Positions 11,568-23,289 are shown, counted from the stretch's first letter. The stretch: DNA of 64,000 nt from Phoronis australis (GCA_002633005.1 NMRA01000061.1:594561-658560), one strand, 5' to 3'. Notes: generated by a model from the sequence alone, not told the origin. Translations and numbers: made by a program.

Positions 11568-12271
11568 GGCCCAGTCATACAGCCGATTACGCATGAATCA
11601 CTCGTGGATCACGCACAGATTTTCGCTTATGCGTGAAGCTTGCCTCGTATGCGTAATTGGTCGGTGGAACCAACGTGAAGCGTCAGTGAATGTAAGTGGA
11701 TGTGCGTCGAGGGGGGTTTGTGCGCGATTTTGAGTTTTGAACGGTTCAAAAATTTTCCAACGCACAACTCTGCGTCGGTGTGCGTAATTCGTGAGTTGAC
11801 GTGCGTAGTTTATGCGTCGAGTATGCGCTGGACACGCGCTTGCCATCAGTGCTTATGCGTCAGAACTGGTTCGAAATCACGCACGTCCACGTCCGTCCAC
11901 TGACGCCCCACCTTCATATCACGCATGAAATACGCATATATGACGTTCATTCCACTGACATCCACTGACAATCACAAAAGTGTTTGAGCGTGATCCGTCA
12001 GTGATTCATGCGTGAGGCATGCGTCGAAGGTTCGTGGAATACCATATCATTTTGGCTTGTATGCGTCGATATGCGCGATATGTCGGTGATTCATCAGTGA
12101 TTGTAAGTGATATGTGCGTGGGCCATAGGTGATTCGTCAGTTATTTGTCAGTGATTTCTAACCTCTACACCCGGAAAATTTGGTCAATTTCTCGACGATC
12201 AAAACACGCACAAATTAAATTTGTGCGTGTTGTATGAGTGATTCATGCGTGATCGGCTGTATGACTGGGCC
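11568..12271. mobile_element. Non-autonomous DNA transposon, 704 bp, with 36-bp terminal inverted repeats
   Basis: The ends GGCCCAGTCATACAGCCGAT and its mirror ATCGGCTGTATGACTGGGCC extend over 36 bp with a single mismatch. The interior has no open frame of note. It is filled with short subterminal motifs such as TATGCGT, GTCAGTGA and GTGATTC in both orientations, as in elements whose transposase binds many internal sites. Flanking target duplication is unclear (TTTA left, TTTT right). Confidence 0.8.
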
Positions 12272-12674
12272 TTTTCCGAACGCATCAACTCAGCTCTGTC
12301 GGACTGTGGTTATCCTAAATGGGCTTTTGACAAGGTCTCTAAAAGTGGCGGGATTACCGAGAGCTACTTCTGAGGAGGAAAGTCGTGATCGTGGGAATAA
12401 AATCATGGTTGTGATCCCTTAGGTGAAAGACTTTTCGGAATCTCTACGACGTACATTCAGTAAATTTGATATCACTTCAGCGTTCTCCACGTAACTTATT
12501 GATACATCCAAAATATTCGCGTGCCATGGAGGTTTGTACTGGTGTTGTTTATAACATTCCTTGTGCTTTGAGCAAGGGTGTTTATATTGGTGAAAGTGGT
12601 AAAAATTTTGATTATAGAGGCTGAAAATGATATGAGGACGTTGAAGACATGACCAGCGATAGAGCTTTCACCAG

Positions 12675-13021
12675 GCGTGCGTTCAGTAGACGCTAGGACC
12701 TTCGCTAGGACCTAGCTAAAACCTAGTCACAGTCACGTGTTCTCATTTAAAATGCACGGCAATATCTCATGTACTCTCGCGAAGTCTTGCTTTTTAGCGA
12801 GGTTCTAGCGTTACTGAACGGGAGGCAAGTCAGACAGGAAATCCTCTCTCAGTGAATTTAACAAACCAGCCTCCCGTTCAGTAACGCTAGGACCTGGCTA
12901 AAAAGCAAGATTTCGCGAGATTACGTGAGATATTGCCTTGCATTTTAAATGAGAGTACGTGACCTTGACTAGGTTTTAGCTAGGTTCTAGCGTAGGTCCT
13001 AGCGTCTACTGAACGCACGCC
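12675..13021. mobile_element. Large palindrome: two GTTCAGTAAC-type MITEs head to head
   Basis: Two arms of about 152 bp (12675-12826 and 12869-13021) are near-perfect inverted copies around a 42-bp centre. Each arm alone resembles the 119-bp element at 23981-24099, with ends of the GTTCAGTAAC type and internal words AAAGCAAG, TTCGCGA and ATTTTAAATGAGA. It can be read as two copies of one MITE in opposite orientation, or as a single foldback element. Confidence 0.75.
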
Positions 13022-13715
13022 AGCTATCACTGATCACAAAAACAATCATGAGATTAACTGGGGAATTGCAAAAATAATTAAAGGTGAAAGTGACATTAAA
13101 AAAGAAGAATAAGGGAATCCATCTGCATTAGAAAAGAATCCAGTGTAATGAACAGAGACGATGGCGCAATAAAACTTTGTTTCCTGCGTTTATGACGTCA
13201 TCTTGACCCCACTACGTCCCAGGGTCACACTGAGTAAGGAAGTAGTCAACATCGACTTTGGAAAACTTCTGCCGTTTTATGCTTAACTTTCAGGATTTTT
13301 AGAGGAAATTTATGCAATATCTCGTCATGTAATCCTGATGAAATTGTTTAGTGACATGGTTTTGTTTGATGACATGCGCAGCACAAACCGTGCCAGCAAC
13401 AGACTAAAAATTTGTCTTAACTTTTATATCTTTTAAGAAATTTCGCAACATTAAAGTACCTCATATGTCAATTATCGATACGTCCACCAACAGTGGCCAG
13501 AACCAACTGACAGTCGTTATTTTGGCCTCACTCCCAATTAAACTCACACATGATTGGCCAGAGCTGCGCTTTTCAGGATTCAAAACGAGACAATGTTACC
13601 TTAAAACCCTTTGTACTAGATCACAATAAAATAAAAGAACGTCAAACACAGTGTTCTAAAAGCAATAACATTTGTCGAAGTAGGCATATTTTTGTACAAC
13701 AGGGTGTCGGCCGAG

Positions 13716-16700
13716 TTAATGCAAAAGGAAGGCGCAGATGATGACCGTAGCTGCCGCCATTACGACTTTGGAAACAGACACGTGACCGGCTCCATTGCAT
13801 TTGTCACCCTGGCAACACTTCACTTCCGTCTTTACGCCCGCTATTTCTCCGCTGGTTTCCGTGCAGATGGGACCGCATGAGCGGGTGACTAGAGAGTTTC
13901 CACCGGTGGTCACCTTTGATTTCTGAAAAATAAGTCCGAGTGCAAATACTTCTTTACAGTCAGTTTCTGCGTCACGCAACTGCCCCCACAGGGGTCGCAT
14001 TTTGTTCCCATTCAAGTCAGAGTTTGTGTGAAGAGCTCCAGCAATTTGACGACGATTTAAGCCGACGAATCTTAAATAAAGCACTAATTTTCCGCATGAA
14101 ACCATCCCGTGATCTCATGTAATCATAAATGAATGATATTCACTCATACAGGTACCCGGATAAAGACCAAAGATAAAGGCAATCCAGTTCCTTCGAGAAC
14201 AGTTAACTTCAGATAACATGAAATGTTGATTTCGTAGTTAGTGTTAGCCTAGTTTGTATAATGGTCAGAATAGTTTTGTGTTCATGTGACTTCTGAAACC
14301 AAATATTAACGCAATGGCTTTTAATGAAAATGTATCAAAATTTAATTAGAGTAAAAAAATGCGTGACACTCATGTTTTGTTTCGAGAGAACTTGCTTGCT
14401 CAACTCACACCAGTTTCAGTGTTAAGCGTCACGATTCCCTGTGCTCACGAATCAGAGGTACGGTGACCTTGTATGTAAAATTCAAAAGGAATATTGTGTA
14501 TGACGACACCCATGATTTTCAACTGTCTGCAAAATTCTAAACCACTTTACGGGCTAGTTATCCCCTCCAAGCTCAAAATGGCTTTTTTGTTCTTTAAGTA
14601 ATGTGGTGCAGGTTTCAATACGAGTCAGTGTACAGGCCAGAACCAATTATACTTTTTGCCTTACTACAACTTACAATGCAGTATCCCTTGCAGTTTTTGG
14701 AGATAGTCACGCCCTTGGAAACAAACGGGTCGCCACATGCTGAAAGGGTATTGGTGCAAATGTAGCATTCCAGTGCCATCGATGTGCCTGCAAAATAACG
14801 AACAAGATGCTGACAGTATGAATCATTGTGCTAGCCGGTCGTAATTAGTCAGTAGCGATAGTACGACTGCATCTTAACCGAGCCATGCCCATCATTGTAG
14901 TCACTGACCTACACGCAGTGCCGGATTAAAGTTTCTCGTGCCCTAGTGACATATAAAATTGTCTATGCTACCCACCCCGCCCCCTCCTCAGTGACATCTG
15001 ACATCCCACACGCCGGGTGAAAAGATATTCCATGCCCTCCTTGTTAATGTTTACGGTATATCGGAAGTCAGTTCCGACAAGGCATATAGGATAGAAGTAA
15101 CCAGTGGTCGTGTACTAATGTCTCGTATTCTACAGAGGGGACACGAATGGACAATATACTCGACCAATACTGCCGTTGCAGTAGAAGGACTTTTTGTCTA
15201 ACAATCTAATAATTACACGGGTGACAACAGTCGATTCCAGTGTGACTGGGGTGTGTATAGTACTAAAATACGTTTGTGTTTTTACACCCCGGCTGTAGGG
15301 GTAATGTTTATAACATGCATCACATTGTTCACCTCTCTTGTGATTGGAATCTTGCTACTATTTTGGCCAAAAAGTCTGAAGAACTGACAAAATTTCAACT
15401 CTTTCGAAGTATTGAAATCGTCTTCAATTTGACTAAGGAACAATTTGAGACCAATTTTATAGGGGCAAGTTGTCTAAATCAAAAGTGAATTTTTGCTACG
15501 GAAGGCAGATTTATTACCGCTTTAAGTTTAAAAATTGTTTGATAAGATCACTGGCTACACTGCTTATTTCAGGGTTTCTGGCCTTTGTCTTCAGAATTGC
15601 ACGTGAGTTGTACGGCTAGGCACATTTCATGAAAAGTCTTAAAGGGGAGGGAACTTTTTTTCATGTCGTTTTAGCAAAAATACGGTTCGTTGATTATCCC
15701 ACACACATGTTTCAGTTAATTACGGTTCTTCTGAAATTTTACTAATTAATCATGCATTAATCCGGAACTGACGTTTAGGGGGGTTAAGAATTTCCCGCCG
15801 TTTTGTTTCTAATGCGTTCGAGTTTACTGTGAGGATCTGTTGCTTTTGTGCTGGTTACCTAAAATTGTCGTTACCACTTCCCATTGAGGAGTATTCTACG
15901 ACAAGCTAGATTGTTAGAGCACTCAATTACGTTGGGTTTAGGAATCTTTTAAAGTGTAATTTGCAAGGTCCAAGTATGTTAAATTGCAATTAATATCTTC
16001 AAGGTATTGCTATTTGGATGTATTTTATTCAAATCATCGTATTATTGTATCTTTAGTTATTTTAAAAAAGCGAAAATAAGAAAATGCGCGAAAAGTTGAC
16101 CTTTGACACCGTGACATGGTGTTGGGGAACACAAACCAGATCATATCCCACAATGCAGTTCACTACTATTATATCACAGTACACGAAGAACAAAGACCGT
16201 TCAACCTTGGCGTGTTTTAGCCATGGTGCATCGGTGTGTGTGTGCTAACTATTTTAACACCACCCAGGTGGAAGGCATGAGCCCATTTAAATTCTAAAAA
16301 GACAAGCATCTGGCTGCGTAATGGCAGGTTTTCGTGTGCTCTGCTCGTCTTTTGAAAATGACTGTCGAGTCAGCCATCTGTCGGAGCCGAAATATGCTCC
16401 GACCATTTTGAGGACGGCTGCTTTGACGACAAACACATCATGAAGGTTGAAGCTGGTCTTATAAAAAGGTAAGTTACCTTGAGAATTTTGATGTCTAATA
16501 ATTCATGACGCTTTCGCAGTGCCTGGACAATAACAATCTTTTTTCACAATCACCGTAGTTCTCAAGTGTTTAAAATCTGTTGTTTTTCCGTGAAAGATTT
16601 AGTTATTAATGATCAGTAAAACTAAAAGTCACAACAAATAAAGCTGATCTCAAAAGATGCATGTATTTTGAAAAGAATGCAGACTATGAATAAAGTAAAA

Positions 16701-19700
16701 CAGGATGGTAACTCAATTCACAGGTTTTGATTATTAAAGTAGTCTGCTTCAAAAAACAGGATTAAAATCTAGTTTTGGCATTTGCTTGAAGGTTATCAAA
16801 GAAGGCGAAAACTTGCAATTAGATATCATCGTGTTTTACTTTAATCATGGACAACTCTGGATTCAAAATGTTTTTTTTTTACTTTTGAATTGCCGCTGTT
16901 GTGCTTTTCAGAGTATGTAAATGAAAGGAGAACACCTTCCACTTAGTGCGGAACAAAAGAGAAGCTGGAGATCTTGAAATTCGCTTAGAAATTGATGCCC
17001 CTCCTATGCCGACTGCTGGTGCTCCAGATGTGTCCAAGGAGGATGCCGTGGCACAGATAAATTCAGACTTGGTGCTTTGTCAATGGACAGCACTGGAATT
17101 TCTTTCCGTCACATATTTAACACTCACTACCAATGTTTTAGATCAAATTTTTGATAGTGGTACAGATAGCAATGCCAGAGTGTTTATAGTACCAGTAGTG
17201 GAAATTGTGAAAAGCTTTTGTTTGTGGTATTTGGCTGTCCCATTTGTACAGATAAACCCAGTGATATACTATGTTCTTATATTGAAACTAGTGGCAGATT
17301 TAGAGGGGGGCCATGCCCCCCCTAAAATTCTCCCAGATTCCATTTGACTGTTTGGGGGTGCGAATGTCTGACGGGCAAAATCCTGACTAATACCGTGCCC
17401 TGACCCCCCTAACTCAAAATCCTGGATCCGCACCTGGAAACATTTCAATGGTTCTTCAATACAATGACTATAAATATTGCGGCTTAGCTTTTTTAAGTAT
17501 ATTTGATTTGCACTAAACTGTTGCTGTCCCACACAGTGGGTCGGTATAGGAAGACTTTCTTAAGTGGGGGTGAAAAGGTACTTGTTTGGGTCGTCAGTCT
17601 TTTCGTGGGACAATCTCATCTAAATTGTAAACAGAATAATCACTTGCACATAATTCGAACATTGTCTTAGGAATTTTTGAGTGAGTGGTATAAGCACTCC
17701 CTTCAGATTTCCCAATTCCTACTCATGTGCATACTTTTTGTGTTTTCAAACCATGTCATAGACATCTAAAGCTATTGCATACTGGAGCTTTTGGGTTGAG
17801 ATTCAGTGGTTGCTGTGTCGTGTTATTTGATTTCTCATTGAATTACAGTAGAACTCGCTAAGTTGTATCCAGTGAGACTGAGATATTTCATCAAAGTTAG
17901 AGTTATTTGGAGGCGTTACTGCGGAATTAATGCTAACCTTTCGAAAGTTCCCACTGAAGCCCTACCAATTTAGAGAGTTCTACTGTATAAGAAGAGGGCA
18001 GAAGATTCAGTCTCAACTTCAGACTATGGCCCAGATTCAAAACTTTTAATTTTTTATGTAACAGCCATACTGTTCAATGTGTTCGCTTCAAGCACACAAA
18101 CTGGGCTCCAATGAGACAAATTCCTCTGTTTACCTAGGTAAACCATAAGTTTACCTGATGTTGAGTTTAGAGGTTGAAAAGGGAGTCCTAGTTAAATTAC
18201 ACTTGTCATGACCATGTTATCATAAGTAACCAGATTGATGAGCATCAATAAATGCTGCTCGCTGTGTTAATTATTTACCATTCTGAAACCTCAGAAGTCT
18301 ATTCATGGAATGCCTTCTTCAATTTCATGCCGCTGAGGTTGCACTGCGATTGCATTCGTTTATTACGAAGTTTGATCTTTTTATGGAATTTGTCACTACA
18401 ACTTTTTGTAACTCGTTTGAATTACATAAAACTAGTCCCCGAGTCACAAGTTTTTATAACAGAATACATAGGTCATGTGGAGGAGTTGGCATTCCAGGGC
18501 TAAGACAAATGTTGATGTCTATAAATGGGTGAAAATCCTTGGAACTCAAAAGTCTTCCTCATTTCCTGGCGGAGGGTAGAAAGCTCAGATGCAGGCTACT
18601 GCGCATGCTGGAATGACAACACGGACAGTTTGTCTTGAGTGACCGTGTACCCATCTTTGGAACTGTCTGTAGGCCACGTGTCAAATCCTTTTATCCAAGG
18701 GTCTGTCATAGCCATCAGGATATTGGCTTTTGTACTGCAACCATGCAGTCTCCAAAACATCACGATTGATGTATACAGTGGTGAGGAGGAATTTTTTCAC
18801 AGTCAGTGGGTGGATATATGTTTGAGCCCAAGTATAGTGAGGCAGCATACGCACAGACAGCTGTTGAGAAGAATGAGGCAGAGACTGAGGACAGACGTGG
18901 TGGGACGTCTTGGTGCAACTGCACGGTGTGCAGTGTTATGCCGACCTCAATCGAACACCTATGCTGTTCCCACTGGACAGTGATCTGAGCACCCAAACCG
19001 CTTATATTCCGCAGTGTGGCTCCTTCACCACTCACCTAGCTCAGATACTTTAGTCAGGTCTACAATAAACTTATTAAAATTTGAGTCACCAGTCTGATCA
19101 CTGGACGACGAACTGTCCTCCCTACTGCGTGTCGAACCTGGCCTGTATTCACTCCCAGTACTCAACATCGCAGCAGGGCTGCTTACAGGCTTTGGGCTGG
19201 ACACAACCCCAGAACAGGGCAAATCACCGCTAGTTCCCGGAATTGTACACCCTGGGGTACTTTCGGAGGCACCGGCGAGAGTATATGAAGGGCCTCCAGT
19301 CACTGTAGAGGCCACAGCTCGCGAGGCTCCTCGCTTCAAACATGCATTTGTCGGGGGTGGCGACGGGGCACTGCCGGAAATCAATAGCGACAGAATGGCA
19401 CTCTTTTTCAGGCGTTGTCACACACTCACAAACTCGGTAATGTTTCAGTGCTTTGTACGTTGCATGGACGGTAACGTTGCGTTCTTCACACGACAGGTAC
19501 GGCGGAGCGTGTAATCTATCGGAAAGCGATGTAATGGCATACCCAAAGTCCCCGTGAAATGATAATGAGTACACCCCGGTATGTAGAAAACCCGCGGCAT
19601 GTTGATGACTGACTCGTAAACAAACGCAAACGACGGCCGAACTAACCGCAACCTGGGTAAAACAATGACTGACTCGACAGTTCATACAATCAGACAATAT

Positions 19701-20588
19701 GAATACAAAATGGCGGGGAATTCTTAACTCCCTAAACGTCACATCTGGAGTAGGGCACGACTTCGTTGATAAAATTACAGGAAGCTATTATTAACTGAAG
19801 AATGTGTCTGGGATAACCAACAAACCGTATTTTTACTAAAAATGACATGAAAAATGATGCCTTCTCCTTTCAGTCCGGTCTTAGCTAAGAAGTTCGTAAT
19901 TTCCAATTGAATTCGCACACAGTTTATTAACGTTGCTCGCGAAAGCGCTCGTTGAGTCTGTATATGAAAATTATTCAACTTTAAGTCACTTGTAATACTT
20001 TCCTTATATTAAAAAACGGACCTCTTAGCTTAATTGGTTTAAAATTGCATTTCGTCATATTCAGCTCATGGACAAAAATAAAACTAGGTCAATTACCCCC
20101 ATCGCAATCGGTATCATAATAAGACTTCATTTTTGCTAAAAATATAGTCAGAAACATTCGAGTCAAAAAAGTTCCACCAGGCCTTGCAAACAACCCTTTC
20201 ATCAATAGCAACATTCGACCCGATTAATTCTTCCGTGGAAAAGGAATTTTAGTTTTAAGACCGTTTGATAAACGTATTTCTCGATTTCCTGTTTAGGGGT
20301 AAATAGAAAAGAAGCGCATCTTTAATAGGGAACCCGCCTTAGCATCGACGTAATGTAGACAATTTATTAATTTTCAACGCAAAAATCTCATTTAAATTCA
20401 GTCCGTTTAGTAATTTCTGCCAGGATATGGCAATCTAAACCGGTGACACGTCAAAACCGAAGTTAAACTGGATTTTGTAAAGGTGCAATAAAATAGGCTT
20501 ATTATTCAAAAAGCGACATTTGTCCCTAATCAAAATCCAACTTACCAATGCAAGCCAAAATAACCAAACATACACCAGAAGTGTTCAT
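13716..20588 (-). CDS. Ly6/uPAR-domain GPI-anchored protein (three exons)
   Basis: Exon 1 (20588-20546) encodes a hydrophobic signal peptide starting MNTSGVCLVILACI. Exon 2 (14787-14675) carries LECYICTN, an internal ACGD and NCKGYC. Exon 3 (13922-13716) carries SCGPIC and the diagnostic CCQGDKCN, followed by a short hydrophobic end (VVMAAATVIICAFLL) and stop. Junctions use GTAAGT donors and AG acceptors. Exon 1 contributes one base to a shared glycine codon, and exon 2 ends in phase 0. The product is 120 residues with ten cysteines in the spacing of an LU three-finger domain, and the tail fits a GPI-attachment signal. Family members bind ligands or channels at the outer cell surface; the partner here is unknown. 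Intron 1 (5.8 kb) contains a whole THAP transposon. A second exon 1 at 6163-6205 shows local duplication. Confidence 0.92.
14788..15642. other. Ly6 intron 1, 3' part
   Basis: Intronic sequence with no independent gene. A partial repeat end (GCAGTGCCGGATT, near 14915) resembles the CAGTGGCGGAT elements seen elsewhere. From about 15468 the sequence aligns with the left segmental copy at 2755-2950. Confidence 0.45.
16223..16468 (+). pseudogene. Decayed THAP zinc-finger exon
   Basis: The frame opens with ATG and reads MVHRCVCANYFN. It continues to FKF-stop-KDKHL and an in-frame stop before W, then after a frame change to ICSDHFEDGCFDDKHIMK and GLIK, ending at a GTAAGT donor. This is the C2CH pattern of THAP DNA-binding domains (C-x2-C ... 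C-x2-H). Two in-frame stops and at least one frameshift make it non-functional. In the intact family the domain binds transposon ends or promoters. It lies near the left end of the element and points inward, as expected for the N-terminal exon of a transposase. Confidence 0.75.
16919..17347 (+). pseudogene. Unidentified open frame inside the THAP element
   Basis: An open frame of about 140 codons follows a CTTTTCAG acceptor-like site and runs into an inserted repeat at 17289. The peptide has an acidic start and hydrophobic segments (VFIVPVVEIVKSFCLWYLAV). I recognise no domain. It may be a piece of the element's transposase or cargo. The last 20 codons come from the nested MITE, so the natural end is lost. 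Confidence 0.3.
17289..17435. mobile_element. Nested CAGTGGCGGATC-type MITE
   Basis: It starts AGTGGCAGATTTAGAGGGGG and ends CCTGGATCCGCACCTG, inverted copies of the widespread CAGTGGCGGATC end, with G runs on the left and C runs on the right. It lies inside the THAP element and is therefore younger than it. Confidence 0.6.
18252..18535 (+). other. Overlapping short open frames, not identified
   Basis: Two overlapping frames of 75-83 codons occur in the middle of the THAP element. Neither shows a recognised domain. They could be transposase debris. Confidence 0.2.
19025..19742 (-). other. Minus-strand open frames at the right end of the THAP element
   Basis: A 170-codon frame (19742-19230) starts inside the right terminal inverted repeat and is cysteine-rich (RVCECVTTPEKEC, DFRQCP). 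A second, serine/proline-rich frame of 119 codons overlaps it at 19384-19025. No family is recognised. The position inside a transposon suggests element-derived coding sequence, but composition alone could explain the frames. Confidence 0.3.
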
Positions 20589-20760
20589 TGTGTTTCTATC
20601 GGTGTTTGCGTCCTCACCCTAGGAGTGTCCAGGCAGAAGTAACGGACGACGCCCGTTCTAGTGTTGTTTGGTTACCACTGTGTCACGCGACAGTTGCTGT
20701 AGAGATACGGTGATAAGGCAACGCCGAATCCTCAGGTGGGATTAGATGGGACAATGGGAC
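20589..20760 (-). promoter_or_regulatory. Conserved Ly6 upstream region
   Basis: About 170 bp directly upstream of the Ly6 start codon, aligned with 6206-6370. It probably contains the transcription start and core promoter. No single motif is diagnostic. Confidence 0.4.
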
Positions 20761-21312
20761 TATTAGACAATCTTTACATTACAAGAGGGCGCGCGTGTAC
20801 TAGTGGTGATAGATTAAGCAGCCTCGATTTCGCGAGCCCTTTAAAGGAGCATGCCACCCAAAAAACATCCTAATTTGTATCAATTTAGATCGAGTAGTTC
20901 TACTCCATAAGGGCACGTACGGTTGCGCTACCTGACACCTGATTGCAGACAGAGGTGTCTAAATTATCCAATGACGTAATTGGTTTCACACTCAGTCTGT
21001 TCGGCAGTTCACAACACGGGTTACTTGTGTCAGCTTATTGCTTGAATTCATCAATAAATCATCAAACTTCGATGTAAAACCCTTAAAAATACACCGAGTT
21101 TTGTTTTATTTCGTTGTGGCGGATTTATTGGTGTTTGGACACACCGTAGCCTACAAAGTTCGGCAGGCCAATAAGGTCCGTAGCATTAGGAGTTTGGAGT
21201 CTGTTCGGAGATAAATTCGAAACATTTTTCCGTGAGATACAGACAGGAGAACCTAGATCTGTGTTGTTTAGACTTGTGATTTTTTAGTTCTAAACACACA
21301 AACCGCTTGTTA

Positions 21313-21405
21313 TCCTGGCCAGTGGCTCGGAGCCCGATCAGGCCTGTCGCGGCCGGACTGATTGGTTATGATCCCAGCCAGTGGCTTGGAAGCCGATCAG
21401 ACATC
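21313..21405 (+). repeat. Imperfect direct repeat inside the TTAA element
   Basis: CCAGTGGCTCGGAGCCGAT-like sequence occurs twice (about 21313-21345 and 21371-21405) with a few differences. It may be an internal transposase-binding repeat. Confidence 0.4.
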
Positions 21406-22104
21406 ACGAACATAAACCAGCCAAAGTTGGAAACTAAACTTCCAGTCAAGAAAACACAATACTAGTGAGCCAAAGAAGTAAATTACACGTGATTATGTTG
21501 GTGAATTAGCCACGAAACTGCAAATCTACTTACTCGTCGGAGGCCGCGAACTTAGGCTCCGCTTTGGCCACAGAACCGTCAGGGCAGAAGTTGTACATTA
21601 ACAATCACTATTTGAATAACATAAATGTAAATAAAGATTCCCCGAACACCTGTGGGATAGAAATCGAGTTGTTTCAAAACTGTTTCTTTCAGCAAACATT
21701 GAATTAGCACGAGCTCACACGGCCTCGGTGTCCTGTCAATTAGTTTTATTGCATCTAAAGCCGGTAACGCAGTGATTTATTCATTGCTGGCTTCTCAAAT
21801 CATTTGCACTCACGAACACTCCAAAGGCATTACAAATTGCATCTAATGAAACAGACTTTGTTTCAGTTTTATATAAGTATTGGTAAGGGTGAGAATAATT
21901 CGTTTTGAAACAGAACGCTCAAACGCCAACACAGATAGCAGCTGACTCGCAATCCCGACTTAGACGAGAGCTCATCCCGACGAAGACTTCGCTGGTGGAT
22001 CGTTAAGTTTCACAGGTTATCAGTTCGAACAGGAATACAGTGACGAAGAAATACTAGAGAGGCGCCGTGAACAAGCTCAGACAACGGAACGTGTGGAGAG
22101 TTAT

Positions 22105-22389
22105 TTAGTAAGCCGCACTGTCCCGCGACGACTGCAGGCCACAGACACGGAGATGTTTTACGGCCTCACACTTGCTATTTACAGCGTACTTTTCATTCTT
22201 CACTATCGCGAGCCACTTCCTAAGCATTTCGGACTTTCGAGGAAGTCGAAAAAACAATATACCCGCTTTCCTCGCAGCTGCATAGTTCGGACAAGCGGGA
22301 ATGCATCGTTCCCGCTTGTCCGCTATATAGCGGCATTCACTCTGCAGACGAACCTCTGACGTCGCTGCGTCGTTTCTTACCTTCCTCAC
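22105..22389 (-). pseudogene. THAP domain with a lost zinc ligand
   Basis: The minus-strand frame of 94 codons contains RCIPACPNYAAA, then GILFFRLPRK, RKWLAIVKNEKYA and finally RVCGLQ. This follows the THAP layout C-x3-C, FRLP, W, then C-x2-H. The last ligand is Q instead of H, and the conserved HF that normally follows is missing, so zinc binding should be impaired. A 13-bp inverted repeat in the DNA (GGACAAGCGGGAA and its mirror, 22287-22321) overlaps the coding region. It lies at the right end of the TTAA element and points inward. Confidence 0.7.
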
Positions 22390-23289
22390 AGGTTAACGCG
22401 ACACCTCTCGGCAAGGTGAGGTCGACCGTATTAAGAGGCGATGTGGATATAGACCGATTAAGATGGTAAAAAAGTCTAATTAAATCGGGAAGCATTCTCC
22501 TTTAAGAATTCGAAGTGTATAGGAAAAATACAATTCGGTCTCGTTCGATACACAGAATAAGGGCTCGTGGGGTATTATTTCATCTATATATTTCGCCACT
22601 CGAGGTGCGTTTTGTGTATGTCACCCAAATTCATCGAGAACCACAGCGTTGCTCGTGGAAGACGCGACATTCGAAAAAAATTCGAAATGCTTTATCAGCA
22701 CAGATTCTATACAATGGTTTTTATTGAAGCCTCAGATTAGCTTATGTATGGGTAACATCATTTTATCAAATAATTCCATGACAATATTGTGTGATAGGAT
22801 GGACTCTTGAACTTCCCTGAAGCTGAAGCTAACTTGAATAAGGCAAGTGATGTCAGAGCTTGGAACGCTGAAGTTTACTGAGCTAAAAATCCAAATTAAT
22901 TCATGTATAAACATTCCTAAGTACTTAAAGTAGTTCGAATTTAGTACCGCCAAGTTACCCTTATGTGAAGTTTCTTGGTTTTCCTTCATTCCCTTGTCTT
23001 GAAATCAAATTCGGTGAAATTTCTCACAACTAACGCGATTATTTAATAAGCGTTGACACCACTAAAGTAAATGCAACTGAATATTGGACAACTCTGTTGA
23101 CGTCTGCACGAACTGTATGATTGATGCAGTGCGTCCTCATTAATGCTGAACAGTGCCCGGAATGGTCATCATAACAGGAGTGGATCCAACATCGTGTCCT
23201 GAGGGATTTGACCGTGTAGTGACAATTGTGGAAATAATAATAATTTAGATTAGTCTACAAACAGCTGTAATACCAGCCACTTCAATCAA

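Larger units (their letters stand above)
15643..19868. mobile_element. THAP-bearing DNA transposon with about 165-bp inverted ends, TTAA target (Kolobok-like)
   Basis: The left end (AGGGGAGGGAAC, then CATGTCGTTTTAGC and AAAAATACGG) is mirrored at the right end over about 165 bp, down to TGACGTTTAGGG and CCCGCC. The left flank is TTAA (15639-15642) and the right flank TTCA (19869-19872), one change from a TTAA duplication. A decayed THAP zinc finger lies at 16223-16468. TTAA target sites, termini of the AGGRG type and an associated THAP domain together fit the Kolobok superfamily; P-like elements are the alternative. The copy sits in Ly6 intron 1. The left segmental copy, at about 2950, has no such insert, so insertion postdates the duplication. 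The coding parts are broken, so it is not autonomous. Confidence 0.75.
20845..22501. mobile_element. THAP-bearing TTAA element, 1657 bp (Kolobok-like, non-autonomous)
   Basis: The left end AGGAGCATGCCACCC is mirrored by the right end GGGAAGCATTCTCCT, and both flanks are TTAA (20841-20844 and 22502-22505). A THAP domain is encoded near the right end on the minus strand (22105-22389). The left segmental copy has no matching insert between 6370 and 7500, so this insertion also appears to postdate the duplication. The terminus AGGAG is shared with the 4.2-kb element at 15643-19868, suggesting one superfamily. Confidence 0.75.

Noticed and set aside
13190-13202. TGACGTCA palindrome (CRE-like) near the Ly6 3' end
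   Set aside because: Lies downstream of the gene's stop codon with no promoter context. An 8-bp match is expected by chance.
22287-22321. 13-bp hairpin as a terminator or regulatory element
   Set aside because: It lies within the THAP coding sequence of a decayed element, and eukaryotic genes do not use such terminators.
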